NCBI GenBank assembly: GCA_902802815.1
Contig: CADCNQ010000011.1
Coordinates: 34,867 to 98,866 of the forward strand
Length of the DNA stretch: 64,000 nucleotides
DNA from: an uncultured Bacteroidales bacterium
GTDB taxonomy: Bacteria; Bacteroidota; Bacteroidia; Bacteroidales; Bacteroidaceae
Reading direction: 5' to 3'
A program made the position numbers and the translations under genes. Positions 8,305 through 17,410 of the stretch are shown in pieces; position 1 is the first letter of the stretch, and the number at the start of each line of letters is the position of its first letter. The notes beneath the pieces are model-generated. The model saw only the letters and a program-made list of their open reading frames with translations, made no database searches and had not been told where the DNA came from.

Positions 8305-10104
8305 ATGATTAGAAAATTTCTTGAACAGACGAGCTTCCGCTCCTACAAGGATTTCATGGAGCATTTCCGCGTCAATGTGCCGGAACACTTCAATTTCGCC
8401 TACGACGTGATTGACGCCTATGCCGAGACACAGCCACAAAAGGAAGCCATACTCTATACCAACGACGAGGGAGACGTGCGGCATCTCACCTATGGTGAAT
8501 ACAAAATGCTGTCCGATGAAGTGGCATCGTATCTGCACGCTCTGCATATCGTCAGAGGCGACCGTGTGATGCTCATACTGAAGCGCCGTCTGGAATGGTG
8601 GATTACGATGGCCGCGCTTCACAAGATAGGTGCTGTGGCCATTCCTGCCACCCACCTTCTCACCAGCAAGGATATCATCTTCCGCTGCCACGAGGCTGAC
8701 ATCAAAGCCATCATCACCGTGGGTGAAACGACCGTGCTGAAGAATGTCATCTCTGCACGCCCCTTCTGCCCCAGCGTGGAACAGTGTATCAGTATCGGTC
8801 CCGAGGTGCCGCAAAACTGGAAAAACCTCTGGCAGGGAGCAGCAATGGCACCTCCATTCAAAAGTCAGAAGGGAGAAAACGAGAAAACAGACAATTTCCT
8901 CATGTATTTCACCAGCGGCACAACGGGAAAACCCAAAATGGTGATGCACGATTTCAGTTATCCGCTGGCGCATATCGTCACTGCAGCATACTGGCACAAC
9001 GTGAATTCCAAATCCGTACATCTCACGGTGGCGGACACAGGTTGGGGAAAAGCCGTTTGGGGGAAATTCTACGGCCAGATGATATGCGGCGCCACAGTCT
9101 TCGTATATGACTTCGACGGACACTTCGAACCCACAAAGTTGCTGGACAAGATGCAGGATTACCACATCACATCATTCTGCGCCCCTCCCACTGTGTACCG
9201 TTTCCTTGTGCGCGAAGACCTCTCCAAATGGGATCTCTCATCACTTGAATACTGCACCACTGCTGGCGAGGCGCTGCACTCCTCTGTCTTCAAAGAGTGG
9301 AAGGAAAAGACCGGCATCACAATATACGAAGGCTACGGACAGACAGAGACGACGCTTGTCTTGAGCAACTACTGCTTCGTGCGTCCCAAGCCCGGAAGTC
9401 TCGGACTTCCCAATCCGCAGTTCAATGTCGATGTGCTCGACGATGACGGACAGCCGGTAGGTCCCGGAGTGCACGGACGACTGGTGATACGAACCGGTCA
9501 GCAGTTGCAGACATTGAAGGGCCTGGGCGGCAGCACACTCTTCCAGACAATACAGAAGAACATACACTCGCGCATGCAGAACATTATGTACTACCGCGAG
9601 CGTCCTTTGGGACTCTTCAAGGAATACTACCGCAATCCTGAACTCACGCGCCGTGCACGCCACAACCGCATCTACTACACAGGCGATATCGTGTGGTATG
9701 ACGAGGACGGATATTTCTGGTTTGTGGCACGTGCCGACGACATCATCAAGTCGAGCGGATATCGCATCGATCCCTTCGAAGTGGAGTCTGCCCTGATGAG
9801 TCACGAAGCCGTGCTGGAATGCGCCATCACCGGAGAACCGGATCCCATACGCGGAATGGTGGTGAAGGCAACGGTCGTACTGACATCCGAATTCAAGCAG
9901 ATAGTCCGCAGCAACGACGGACGCGAAGCGCTGACAAGAGAGCTCCAAAGCCACGTAAAGCGCGAAACCGCGCCTTACAAATATCCCCGCATCGTAGAGT
10001 TCGTAGACGAACTGCCTAAGACTATTTCCGGAAAGATACGCCGCTCAGCTATCAGAAATCACGAGTCCACTCCACTACAGACCCCTTCTGACGGGAAAGA
10101 GTGA
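8305..10104 (+). CDS. Acyl-CoA synthetase (AMP-forming), acetyl/medium-chain type
   Basis: A 599-residue cytoplasmic ANL-superfamily enzyme that activates a carboxylic acid to acyl-CoA via an acyl-AMP intermediate. Visible motifs are the ATP-binding loop FTSGTTGKPKMV (about residue 210), YEGYGQTET (about 345), the hinge region YTGDIVWYDEDGYFWFVARADDIIKSSGYRIDP (quoted in parts: YTGDI, ARADDIIKSSGYRI), and the C-terminal PKTISGKIRR carrying the catalytic lysine. It resembles the acetyl/propionyl/butyryl branch more than long-chain ligases. It begins 5 bp after the GH127/146 gene, probably on the same transcript, although a role in fatty-acid salvage has no obvious link to glycan use. The last 53 bp overlap the 3-prime end of the convergent nrdG gene, so both reading frames share DNA. 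Confidence 0.92.
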   Translation: MIRKFLEQTSFRSYKDFMEHFRVNVPEHFNFAYDVIDAYAETQPQKEAILYTNDEGDVRHLTYGEYKMLSDEVASYLHALHIVRGDRVMLILKRRLEWWITMAALHKIGAVAIPATHLLTSKDIIFRCHEADIKAIITVGETTVLKNVISARPFCPSVEQCISIGPEVPQNWKNLWQGAAMAPPFKSQKGENEKTDNFLMYFTSGTTGKPKMVMHDFSYPLAHIVTAAYWHNVNSKSVHLTVADTGWGKAVWGKFYGQMICGATVFVYDFDGHFEPTKLLDKMQDYHITSFCAPPTVYRFLVREDLSKWDLSSLEYCTTAGEALHSSVFKEWKEKTGITIYEGYGQTETTLVLSNYCFVRPKPGSLGLPNPQFNVDVLDDDGQPVGPGVHGRLVIRTGQQLQTLKGLGGSTLFQTIQKNIHSRMQNIMYYRERPLGLFKEYYRNPELTRRARHNRIYYTGDIVWYDEDGYFWFVARADDIIKSSGYRIDPFEVESALMSHEAVLECAITGEPDPIRGMVVKATVVLTSEFKQIVRSNDGREALTRELQSHVKRETAPYKYPRIVEFVDELPKTISGKIRRSAIRNHESTPLQTPSDGKE

Positions 10105-10540
10105 CATCGATGAGACGCTGATTGCTGCTGCCCCTGAAGAGTAAGTCCTCATCACGCAGCGACATCACAAAGGGTCCGTCCACCAGCACATCAATGTAGT
10201 CAAGCAGCGGTTTTGCCTTGGGAGGAAGATTCTCCCAGGTGAAACCCGTATATACCCATATCGTCTTGTCCGTCTCAGCCTTGATACGCTGCATCAGCGG
10301 CAGAAGGGCCTCAGCCTGATAGAGAGGATCACCTCCGGAGAAGGTGACATCGGCAAACTTATCAGCCTTTATCTCCTCCAGCATTTCATCCACAGTCATA
10401 TCACGTCCTCCGTCAAAATCCCACGACTGGGGATTATGACAGCCCGGACACTTGTGGGCACAGCCCGAGAGATAGAAACTCGTTCTAAATCCCGGGCCGT
10501 CTACTGTTGTGTCGTGCAGAATGTCAATAACTTTAATCAT
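10052..10540 (-). CDS. nrdG: Anaerobic ribonucleotide reductase activating enzyme
   Basis: A 162-residue radical SAM enzyme that installs the glycyl radical on NrdD using S-adenosylmethionine. The [4Fe-4S] cysteines are in the family-typical spacing CAHKCPGC (about residues 27-34), preceded by DGPGFRTSFYLSGC and followed by FSGGDPL (the GGE-like SAM-binding motif). Length is standard. The start ATG at 10538-10540 lies inside the end of nrdD (8-bp overlap), so translation is coupled and expression driven from the nrdD promoter. The final 53 bp overlap the acyl-CoA ligase gene tail to tail. Confidence 0.97.
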   Translation of the reverse strand: MIKVIDILHDTTVDGPGFRTSFYLSGCAHKCPGCHNPQSWDFDGGRDMTVDEMLEEIKADKFADVTFSGGDPLYQAEALLPLMQRIKAETDKTIWVYTGFTWENLPPKAKPLLDYIDVLVDGPFVMSLRDEDLLFRGSSNQRLIDVTLSRQKGSVVEWTRDF

Positions 10541-12740
10541 GCACGACGCGATCGTTCAGTTCTGCAAGCTTTGCCTTGTTCCAGCGGTCAGTGGTACCTA
10601 CCAGGTAACCGGTGATACGTTGCAGGCGGTCAACATTCTTGCTTCCGCACTTGGGGCAAGTCTCGAAATTCTTGTCGGCATTCTCGTAGCCGCAATCCAG
10701 ACAGCGATTACGTGTGTGGTTAACAGAGCCGTAACCGATGTTGTACTCGTCCATCAGGTCGACAATCTTCATCACAGCCTCGGGGTTGTGCGTAGCATCG
10801 CCGTCAATCTCCACATAGAAGATGTGACCACCCGTTGCAAGAGCGTGATAAGGAGCCTCAATTTGTGCCTTCTTCAGGGCTGAGCAGTGATAGTAAACGG
10901 GCACGTGGTTGGAGTTGGTGTAATAGTCCTTGTCCGTGATGCCCGGGAGAATACCGAACTTCTTCTTATCGTATTTGGTAAAGCGGCCGGAAAGACCCTC
11001 TGCAGGTGTGGCGAGTACGGAATAGTTGTGCTGGTAGCGCTCGCAGAATTCAAGGATGCGCTTGCGCATGTAACCGATAATCTTCAGACCCAGTTCCTGA
11101 CTCTTCTCACTCTCTCCGTGATGCTTACCGGTGAGAGCAATCAGACACTCTGCCAGACCTATGAAACCGATACCCAGAGTACCCTGGTTGATGACGGGGG
11201 CGATAGTGTCGTTGGGCTTCAGATTCTCCGAACCTACCCACAGGCCCTGCATCAGCAAGGGGAACTGCTTTGCGTAGGCGGTCTTCTGGAACTCGAAACG
11301 TTCGTGCAACTGACGGGCAGTGATTTCCAGCAGGTTGTCCAGTTTTGCGAAGAATGCAGCTTCCTTCTCCTCCTGATTCTTGATACCCATGCACTCGATG
11401 GCAATCTTCACAATATTGATGGTAGAAAATGAGATATTGCCTCTTCCCACAGATGTCTTCTCGCCGTAACGGTTCTCGAAGACACGTGTGCGGCATCCCA
11501 TCGTTGCCACCTCATACATATAACGCTTGGGATCGTTGATATCCCACTTCTCGTGGAAGTTGTATGTAGCGTCGAGGTTAACGAAATTGGGGAAGAAACG
11601 GCGGGCGGTCACCTTGCACGCATACTTGTAGAGGTCGTAGTTGCGGTCTGTGGGCAGATAGCTCACACCCTTCTTCTTCTTCCAAATCTGAATCGGGAAG
11701 ATAGCGGTCTCACCGTTGCCCACACCCTCGTAGGTGGAACGCAGAATCTCACGGATAATGCAACGGCCCTCGGCAGAGGTGTCCGTACCGTAGTTGATGG
11801 AGGAGAACACCACCTGGTTGCCACCGCGTGAGTGGATGGTGTTCATATTGTGGATGAAGGCCTCCATTGCCTGGTGTACGCGATCCACAGTCTTGTTGAT
11901 GGCGTGCTGCTTGATACGTTCCAAACCGCTAAGACCGGCCAGAGGCAGATTGAGGTAATCCTCAATGGGAGCATCATAGAGCTGACTGTAGTCCTGGCTC
12001 ATGAGTTGCTCGAGCACCTTCACCTCTTCCACATAGCTCTTGCGCACGTAAGGAGCCAGATAGAAGTCGAATGCAGGAATCGACTGACCTCCGTGCATCT
12101 CGTTCTGAACAGTTTCCATTGAGATACAACCGATGATAGAAGCCGTCTCAATGCGCTTTGCGGGGCGGCTCTCTCCGTGACCGGCCTGGAAACCATGCTC
12201 CAGAATCTTGTCCAAAGGGTGCTGCAGACAGGTCATAGACTTTGTGGGATAGTAGTCCTTATCGTGAATATGGAGGTAGTTGTTCTTAACGGCCTCGCGC
12301 ACTTCTTCAGACAGCAGATAGTCGTCCACGAAAGGCTTTGTTGTCTCGCTTGCGAACTTCATCATCATGCCTGCAGGCGTATCTGCATTCATGTTGGCGT
12401 TCTCGCGCGTTACATCATTATTTTTAATATTGATGATTTCGAGGAAAATGTCGCGCGTCTTTGCCTTGCGGGCGATAGTGCGTGCGGAACGGTACTTGAT
12501 GTACGTCTTTGCCACATCGTGACGCGACGACTTCATCAGTTCGTCCTCGACCATGTCCTGAATGTCCTCCACGGTCATCTGCGACTTGCCCTTCATGGCA
12601 ACACGGTCGGTGATTTTCTCAATCAGAGCGGTGTCTTCACCCTCATCTGTGGTGAGCATTGCCTTACGGATGGCTGCTGCTATTTTCTGCTCGTTGAAAC
12701 CAACAATGCGGCCATCTCTTTTTACTACTGTCTGAATCAT
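10533..12740 (-). CDS. nrdD: Anaerobic ribonucleoside-triphosphate reductase
   Basis: A 735-residue class III ribonucleotide reductase that makes deoxynucleotides without oxygen. The N-terminus is an ATP-cone regulatory domain (MIQTVVKRDGRIVGFNEQKI). The barrel contains the substrate-site region, and near the C-terminus the zinc ribbon CLDCGYEN...CPKC precedes the glycyl-radical loop RITGYLVG with Gly711, 24 residues from the end. No class I or II reductase is visible in the window, fitting a strict anaerobe. A full promoter (TTTG-N20-TACCTTTG) lies about 80 bp upstream, and two TTGT-N5-ACAA repeats sit further upstream. nrdG follows with an 8-bp overlap. Confidence 0.97.
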   Translation of the reverse strand: MIQTVVKRDGRIVGFNEQKIAAAIRKAMLTTDEGEDTALIEKITDRVAMKGKSQMTVEDIQDMVEDELMKSSRHDVAKTYIKYRSARTIARKAKTRDIFLEIINIKNNDVTRENANMNADTPAGMMMKFASETTKPFVDDYLLSEEVREAVKNNYLHIHDKDYYPTKSMTCLQHPLDKILEHGFQAGHGESRPAKRIETASIIGCISMETVQNEMHGGQSIPAFDFYLAPYVRKSYVEEVKVLEQLMSQDYSQLYDAPIEDYLNLPLAGLSGLERIKQHAINKTVDRVHQAMEAFIHNMNTIHSRGGNQVVFSSINYGTDTSAEGRCIIREILRSTYEGVGNGETAIFPIQIWKKKKGVSYLPTDRNYDLYKYACKVTARRFFPNFVNLDATYNFHEKWDINDPKRYMYEVATMGCRTRVFENRYGEKTSVGRGNISFSTINIVKIAIECMGIKNQEEKEAAFFAKLDNLLEITARQLHERFEFQKTAYAKQFPLLMQGLWVGSENLKPNDTIAPVINQGTLGIGFIGLAECLIALTGKHHGESEKSQELGLKIIGYMRKRILEFCERYQHNYSVLATPAEGLSGRFTKYDKKKFGILPGITDKDYYTNSNHVPVYYHCSALKKAQIEAPYHALATGGHIFYVEIDGDATHNPEAVMKIVDLMDEYNIGYGSVNHTRNRCLDCGYENADKNFETCPKCGSKNVDRLQRITGYLVGTTDRWNKAKLAELNDRVVHD

Positions 12741-12822
12741 GATGGTAAACTGTTTATTTATTTGAATAGGTTATATTTAGACTCAATTTCTACATTCATC
12801 CCTTTCTGGGCGAAAATCGGTG

Positions 12823-12854
12823 CAAAGGTATGAAAAAGGGATAAACATTCCAAA
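12823..12854 (-). promoter_or_regulatory. nrdDG promoter (-33 TTTG, 20-bp spacer, -7 TACCTTTG)
   Basis: On the minus strand TTTG (12851-12854) is followed after 20 bp by TACCTTTG (12823-12830), a full match to the Bacteroidota sigma-factor consensus. The predicted leader is roughly 75 nt long before the nrdD ATG at 12740. Confidence 0.75.
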
Positions 12855-12908
12855 TTTTTAAGCAAAAAAGTTTGCCTTTTTCGAAAACTTTTTTTTCTGA
12901 AAATTTTC

Positions 12909-12991
12909 AAAGTTGTCCAAAACAAAATAATAACTTGCTTATTTAGTGCTATTTAAATTTTTTGACTTCAAGAAAAGTTGTCCAAAACAAA
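12909..12991. repeat. Duplicated 18-bp operator-like word upstream of nrdD
   Basis: The word AAAGTTGTCCAAAACAAA occurs exactly at 12909-12926 and 12974-12991, 65 bp apart start to start. Each contains the inverted repeat TTGT-N5-ACAA. The two copies lie about 80 and 145 bp upstream of the nrdD -7 box, where an activator could bind. They do not resemble the NrdR box as I know it. Confidence 0.65.
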
Positions 12992-13249
12992 TATTTTAGT
13001 AATATTTCGTATTTGACATTTGAGAGCAACATCAAAGAGCTGTCATCCGCCACTTACCTCTCTCTTTTTTGCTGACAGACATCACTTTCCGCCCTTAGTA
13101 CAACCATGAATCGCACAGAATCCGCACTTCCCCTGCGGTGCGCCTGCAGTTCGCCTGCGAAATTACGGGTGAACTGCGGATGAAACACGGGAGATAGTCG
13201 AGCGAAGAGTCGGTTTTTGACACTTATCCGCATCTTATTCTCCTTTTCA

Positions 13250-13281
13250 TTTGGCTGTGTGAGGAAAAAATAGTATTTTTG
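13250..13281 (+). promoter_or_regulatory. Promoter of the coiled-coil protein gene
   Basis: TTTG (13250-13253), a 20-bp spacer and TATTTTTG (13274-13281) match the Bacteroidota consensus. Because the -7 box ends at 13281, an ATG at 13279 cannot be the start, which supports the in-frame ATG at 13315. Confidence 0.7.
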
Positions 13282-13314
13282 CACGCGAAATACGTAAAAT
13301 TAAGAATATCAATA

Positions 13315-14190
13315 ATGACACAAAAGAAGATTATTATCGGTGCAGCCGCAGTTTTGATTGCTCTCGTGGCAGTCATCATCGGGCTGGTGCTCAACATGAA
13401 GGCCCAGCAGGCTGAAAGCGACAAGATGATTGAAGTCCTGGAAATGGACAAACGTGAGATGGAGAACGAGTATGAGCAGTTTGCCATGCAGTACAACGAA
13501 ATGATGGCACAAATCAACAACGACTCCCTCGTAAACCAGCTCGCTCTGGAGCAGCAGAAGACAGAAGCCCTGCTTGAGGAACTGAAGCAGACGAAAGCAC
13601 AGGATGCTGCGGAAATCATGCGACTGAAGAAGGAACTTGCCACGCTGCGTGAAGTGTTGCGCAGCTATATCCTGCAGATCGACTCCCTCAACCGCGAGAA
13701 CGAGGCACTTAAGCAGACGAACACAAATCTTGAGGTGCAGAACCGCCAGGCACAGGCTCACATCAGCAACCTCTCTTCTCAGAACGAGGCACTTTCCGAC
13801 AAGGTGGCCATCGCCTCACAGCTGGACGCAACGGGTATCTGGGCTCAGGCCAACAACAAGCGCGGCAAGGCAGCCAAGAAAGTGAAGGATGCAAAGAAAT
13901 TCGTTATCGGATTCAACATCTCCCGCAATGTCACCACGCAAACCGGCATCCGCACTCTCTACGTCCGCATCGCCACCCCCACAGGAGCCGTGCTGACCAG
14001 GGGAGGCACATTCCAGTATGAGAACCGTGATCTGGAATACTCCATCCGCAAGGACATCGAATACACGGGTGAAGAGCAGAGCGTGACAGTATACTGGGAC
14101 ATCGCAGAAGCCCTTTCCGCAGGACAGTATCGCGTGGACATCTTTGCCGACGGACACAATATCGGTTCCACTACATTCGAACTGAAGTAA
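13315..14190 (+). CDS. Membrane-anchored coiled-coil protein of unknown function
   Basis: About 291 residues. The N-terminus has one hydrophobic segment (about residues 5-27, IIIGAAAVLIALVAVIIGLVL) that can act as a membrane anchor. A long heptad-rich, Glu/Gln/Lys-rich coiled coil follows (about 30-165). The C-terminal domain (about 180-291) is beta-rich ('KFVIGFNISRNVTTQTGIRTLYVRI', split here as KFVIGFNISR and TGIRTLYVRI), ending in an Ig-like pattern. I know similar proteins only as Bacteroidota hypotheticals. The start was moved from an upstream frame-compatible ATG at 13279 because that lies in the -7 box. The gene stands alone; the permease gene follows 40 bp later and may be co-transcribed. 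Confidence 0.8.
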   Translation: MTQKKIIIGAAAVLIALVAVIIGLVLNMKAQQAESDKMIEVLEMDKREMENEYEQFAMQYNEMMAQINNDSLVNQLALEQQKTEALLEELKQTKAQDAAEIMRLKKELATLREVLRSYILQIDSLNRENEALKQTNTNLEVQNRQAQAHISNLSSQNEALSDKVAIASQLDATGIWAQANNKRGKAAKKVKDAKKFVIGFNISRNVTTQTGIRTLYVRIATPTGAVLTRGGTFQYENRDLEYSIRKDIEYTGEEQSVTVYWDIAEALSAGQYRVDIFADGHNIGSTTFELK

Positions 14191-14230
14191 ACACACAGCA
14201 CAAACATTAGCCTTAAACAACATAACAAAA

Positions 14231-15604
14231 ATGGAATCGGTTTTTTCATACATCATCGGCCTCGGTGCAGCCGTGATGATGCCTATCATCTTCACCATTC
14301 TGGGTGTTTGTATCGGCATCAAGTTCTCTAAAGCACTCAGCAGCGGTCTGCGCGTAGGCGTGGGTTTTGTGGGACTTTCCGTCATCACAGCCCTTCTGAC
14401 ATCGTCTCTGGGTCCCGCTCTGGCTCGCGTAGTGGAAATCTACGGACTTGAGTTGCAGGTGTTCGACATGGGATGGCCCGCAGCTGCATCTGTGGCTTAC
14501 AACACACTCGTGGGTTCGTTCATCATCCCCGTGTGTCTGGGTGTGAACCTCGTGCTGCTCCTTCTGGGTTGCACACGCACAGTCAACATCGACCTGTGGA
14601 ACTACTGGCACTTCGCCTTCATCGGTGCTGTAGCATATTTCATGACAGAGAGCCTGCTCTGGGGATTCTTCGCAGCCATCGTCTGCTACATCATCACCCT
14701 GGTGCTGGCAGACCTCACAGCTGAACGCTTCCAGAAATTCTATCCCGGCATGGAAGGTATCAGTATCCCACAGCCCTTCTGTCAAGGCTTCATGCCGTTT
14801 GCCGTAGTCATCAACAAGGCACTCGACTACGTGCCCGGCATCAACAAGGTGAACATCGATTCCGAGGGCATGAAGAAAAAGTTCGGCCTTTTCGGTGAAC
14901 CGCTTTTCCTGGGTGTGCTCATCGGCATCATCATAGGATGTCTGGCATGTGAGAGCTGGCAGGCTGTTGTGGACAACATACCAGGCACACTGGGATTGGG
15001 CATCAAGATGGGTGCTGTGATGGAACTCATCCCACGCATCACATCGCTCTTCATCGAGGGTCTGAAACCCATCTCTGAGGCCACACGCGAACTCATTGCA
15101 AAGAAGTTCGGTGCCTCCAAGAAGTTCTATATCGGCATGTCGCCTGCTCTGGTAATCGGACACCCCACCACGTTGGTGGTCAGCCTTCTGCTCATCCCCG
15201 TGACACTCATTATGGCTGTACTGCTGCCTGGCAACCAGTTCCTGCCCCTCGCTTCTCTCGCAGGTATGTTCTACGTCTTCGTGATGGTGCTCCCCTACAC
15301 AGGCGGTAACGTGCTTCGCTCACTCATCGTGGGACTTGTGGTGCTGGCTATCGGACTTTATTTCGTCACCTGGATGGCCCCCGACTTCACCTCTGCAGCA
15401 CACTTCGTGGCTCTGGCTCATCCTGATGACGCTTCGGTGCGTGTGCCTGAAGGCTTTGAGGCCGGCGCCCTAGATTTCGCATCCTCTCCCCTCTCCATGC
15501 TCATATACTCAAGCATGAAGTATCTCAAACTTATCGGAGCAGGCATCCTTTGTGTCATCACCCTCGCTCTTGTATTGTGGAACCGTAAAAACATCAATAA
15601 ATAA
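14231..15604 (+). CDS. Galactitol-type (GatC/SgcC-like) IIC permease lacking PTS partners
   Basis: A 457-residue polytopic protein of the PTS galactitol EIIC family. Family-like segments include FSYIIGLGAAVMMPIIFTIL at the N-terminus, GWPAAASVAYNT, and a re-entrant region around AKKFGASKKFYIGMSPALVIGHPTT. No EIIA, EIIB, HPr or EI gene is nearby, and Bacteroidales generally lack a working sugar PTS, so it probably works as a secondary transporter. KduI begins 3 bp after the stop. That pairing suggests uptake of an unsaturated-uronate product such as 5-keto-4-deoxyuronate or its isomer; the substrate is inference from context. At least ten hydrophobic segments are visible. Confidence 0.85.
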   Translation: MESVFSYIIGLGAAVMMPIIFTILGVCIGIKFSKALSSGLRVGVGFVGLSVITALLTSSLGPALARVVEIYGLELQVFDMGWPAAASVAYNTLVGSFIIPVCLGVNLVLLLLGCTRTVNIDLWNYWHFAFIGAVAYFMTESLLWGFFAAIVCYIITLVLADLTAERFQKFYPGMEGISIPQPFCQGFMPFAVVINKALDYVPGINKVNIDSEGMKKKFGLFGEPLFLGVLIGIIIGCLACESWQAVVDNIPGTLGLGIKMGAVMELIPRITSLFIEGLKPISEATRELIAKKFGASKKFYIGMSPALVIGHPTTLVVSLLLIPVTLIMAVLLPGNQFLPLASLAGMFYVFVMVLPYTGGNVLRSLIVGLVVLAIGLYFVTWMAPDFTSAAHFVALAHPDDASVRVPEGFEAGALDFASSPLSMLIYSSMKYLKLIGAGILCVITLALVLWNRKNINK

Positions 15605-15607
15605 AAT

Positions 15608-16606
15608 ATGAAAAAACTGTTTCTTGCTATGGCCCTCGTAAGCATGGGGCTCAACATCAATGCCATGGAGGCTGACCGCTTTGTAGGTCGCCAGCACGTA
15701 AAGTTCCAAGTGGCATGTCATCCCGAAGACGTCAAGGGATACGACACCAAGACGCTGCGCGAGCGTTTCGTCATGGAGAAAGTGATGGAAGCAGACTCCA
15801 TACTGCTCACATATTCCCACTACGACCGCTTCATCTTCGGTGGGGCAATGCCCGTCAACCAGACGCTCAAACTGGAAAACTTCTGGGAGCTGGGTCTCGA
15901 CGTGGACAAAACCATCAAGGAAAAGTATTTCCTCTACAATCGCGAACTGGGCATCGTCAACTGCGGACAGGGCGACGGCATTGTTATCGTGGACGGCAAG
16001 GAATATGCCATCTCTCCCAAGGAGGCTCTCTACATCGGACGCGGCCATATCGGCAAGGACAAAGACGTGAACAAGAGTGTTGAATTCAAGAGCAAGGATG
16101 CGAGCAAACCCGCTAAATTCTATCTCAATTCCGCTACGGCACATCAGCACTACAAGACACAGTGGATTACCCTCGACGGCCGCAAAGGTTCTCTCAAGGC
16201 TGCCATCTGGGGACCTGTAGGCACTGTGGAAGAGGCCAACAGCCGCACAGTGTACAAGCTCATCGTAAACGACGTGCTGGAGGAAGGTCCCTGCCAGTTG
16301 CAACTGGGTCTGACACAGCTCAATCCCGGTGCTGTGTGGAACACGATGCCTCCTCACACCCACGGCCGCCGCATTGAGGCCTACTACTATTTCAACCTGC
16401 CCGAAGGCCAGACCATCGACCACGTGATGGGCGAGCCTCAGGAAAGCCGCAACGTGTGGCTGCACAACGAGCAGGCTATCATGTCGCCTGAATGGAGCAT
16501 GCATGCTGCCGCCGGCACCTACTACTACACCTTCATCTGGGGTATGGCTGGCGAGAACCTCTACTATAACGACAAGGACAACATTCCTGTAATAGATATC
16601 CGATAA
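15608..16606 (+). CDS. kduI: 4-deoxy-L-threo-5-hexosulose-uronate ketol-isomerase with signal peptide
   Basis: KduI converts 5-keto-4-deoxyuronate, produced from unsaturated galacturonate after pectin lyase action, to 2,5-diketo-3-deoxygluconate. The 332-residue protein matches the family from about residue 35 onward ([25 protein letters not shown]). It keeps the cupin metal site in [13 protein letters not shown], plus the [10 protein letters not shown] and WSMHAA segments. Unlike the ~278-residue E. coli enzyme it begins with a signal-peptide-like stretch ([22 protein letters not shown]), implying a periplasmic location. It sits 3 bp after the IIC permease and its stop codon directly abuts the GTG start of trmB. 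The enzyme assignment is firm; export is inferred. Confidence 0.94.
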   Translation: MKKLFLAMALVSMGLNINAMEADRFVGRQHVKFQVACHPEDVKGYDTKTLRERFVMEKVMEADSILLTYSHYDRFIFGGAMPVNQTLKLENFWELGLDVDKTIKEKYFLYNRELGIVNCGQGDGIVIVDGKEYAISPKEALYIGRGHIGKDKDVNKSVEFKSKDASKPAKFYLNSATAHQHYKTQWITLDGRKGSLKAAIWGPVGTVEEANSRTVYKLIVNDVLEEGPCQLQLGLTQLNPGAVWNTMPPHTHGRRIEAYYYFNLPEGQTIDHVMGEPQESRNVWLHNEQAIMSPEWSMHAAAGTYYYTFIWGMAGENLYYNDKDNIPVIDIR

Positions 16607-17398
16607 GTGGGACACGGCAAACTCAAGAAATTCGCAGAGATGGCCGCCAACCCTTTGGTGGTGGAGTGCCCTCTGGCTGCTGTGATGGAAGGAGAATTCC
16701 CTTTGCGTGGCAGGTGGAAAGAAGATTTCTTCTCCTCCGCCCTGCCCTCAGGAGAGATTTCCAATATATCACTTGAACTCGGTTGCGGCAGGGGCGAATA
16801 CACCGTAGGGCTGGCACGCCTCCACCCCGACAGATGCTACATCGGCGTGGACATAAAGGGAGCCCGCATGTGGACAGGAGCCAAAGAAGCCCTGGAGACA
16901 GGAATGAAGAATGTGGGCTTTCTAAGAACGAATATTGAGTTTATCGACCGCTTCTTTGCACCCGGAGAAGTTTCCGAGCTGTGGCTCACTTTCTCCGACC
17001 CGCAGATGAAGAAAGCCACCAAACGGCTCACATCCACCTATTTCCTTGAGCGCTACCGTCACTTTCTCGTGGACGGTGGCCTCATCCACCTGAAAACCGA
17101 CTCCAACTTCCTTTTCAAATACACAGAAGAAATGCTGCGGGCCAACGGACTGACTCCGGAAGTGAGCACCCGCGACCTGTATGGCAACACAGAGGAAGGA
17201 CATCCGGACACGAGTGAAGCCACGGCCCTGCAAACCTACTACGAGGGTATGTGGAAAGAGCGCGGCATACCCATCAAGTATCTTCGCTTCCGTCTTCCAC
17301 AGGAAGGCAGGCTTGTAGAACCTGAAGTGGATATTCCGCTCGACGACTACAGGAGCTATTCCCGACAGAAGCGCTCTTCATTGGAAACATCAAGATAA
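16607..17398 (+). CDS. trmB: tRNA (guanine-46-N7)-methyltransferase
   Basis: A 263-residue SAM-dependent enzyme that methylates G46 in tRNA variable loops. Visible family motifs are [15 protein letters not shown] (SAM-binding motif I), [27 protein letters not shown] (the catalytic region, usually FPDPWPKKRH in proteobacteria) and [10 protein letters not shown]. The start is GTG at 16607, immediately after the kduI stop with no spacer, which suggests translational coupling despite unrelated function. The C-terminal ~30 residues extend slightly past the usual end. An ATG further in (16640) would cut into the conserved N-terminus less well, so GTG is preferred. Confidence 0.93.
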   Translation: MGHGKLKKFAEMAANPLVVECPLAAVMEGEFPLRGRWKEDFFSSALPSGEISNISLELGCGRGEYTVGLARLHPDRCYIGVDIKGARMWTGAKEALETGMKNVGFLRTNIEFIDRFFAPGEVSELWLTFSDPQMKKATKRLTSTYFLERYRHFLVDGGLIHLKTDSNFLFKYTEEMLRANGLTPEVSTRDLYGNTEEGHPDTSEATALQTYYEGMWKERGIPIKYLRFRLPQEGRLVEPEVDIPLDDYRSYSRQKRSSLETSR

Positions 17399-17410
17399 CG
17401 CACTACAACT

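Larger units (their letters stand above)
12741..13314. other. 574-bp divergent intergenic region
   Basis: No supported gene lies here. The region separates nrdD (minus) from the coiled-coil protein gene (plus). It holds a complete Bacteroidota promoter for each, plus a duplicated 18-bp operator-like word on the nrdD side. The stretch 12835-13010 is very A+T-rich. A short minus-strand frame (13054-13284) overlaps the plus-strand promoter and has no support. Confidence 0.6.

Noticed and set aside
13054..13284. Possible small minus-strand gene between nrdD and the coiled-coil gene
   Set aside because: It starts inside the plus-strand -7 box, has no ribosome-binding context and no recognisable product.
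14231..15604. A functional galactitol phosphotransferase system
   Set aside because: Only a IIC component is present; there is no IIA, IIB, HPr or EI, and the neighbour is a pectin-pathway isomerase.
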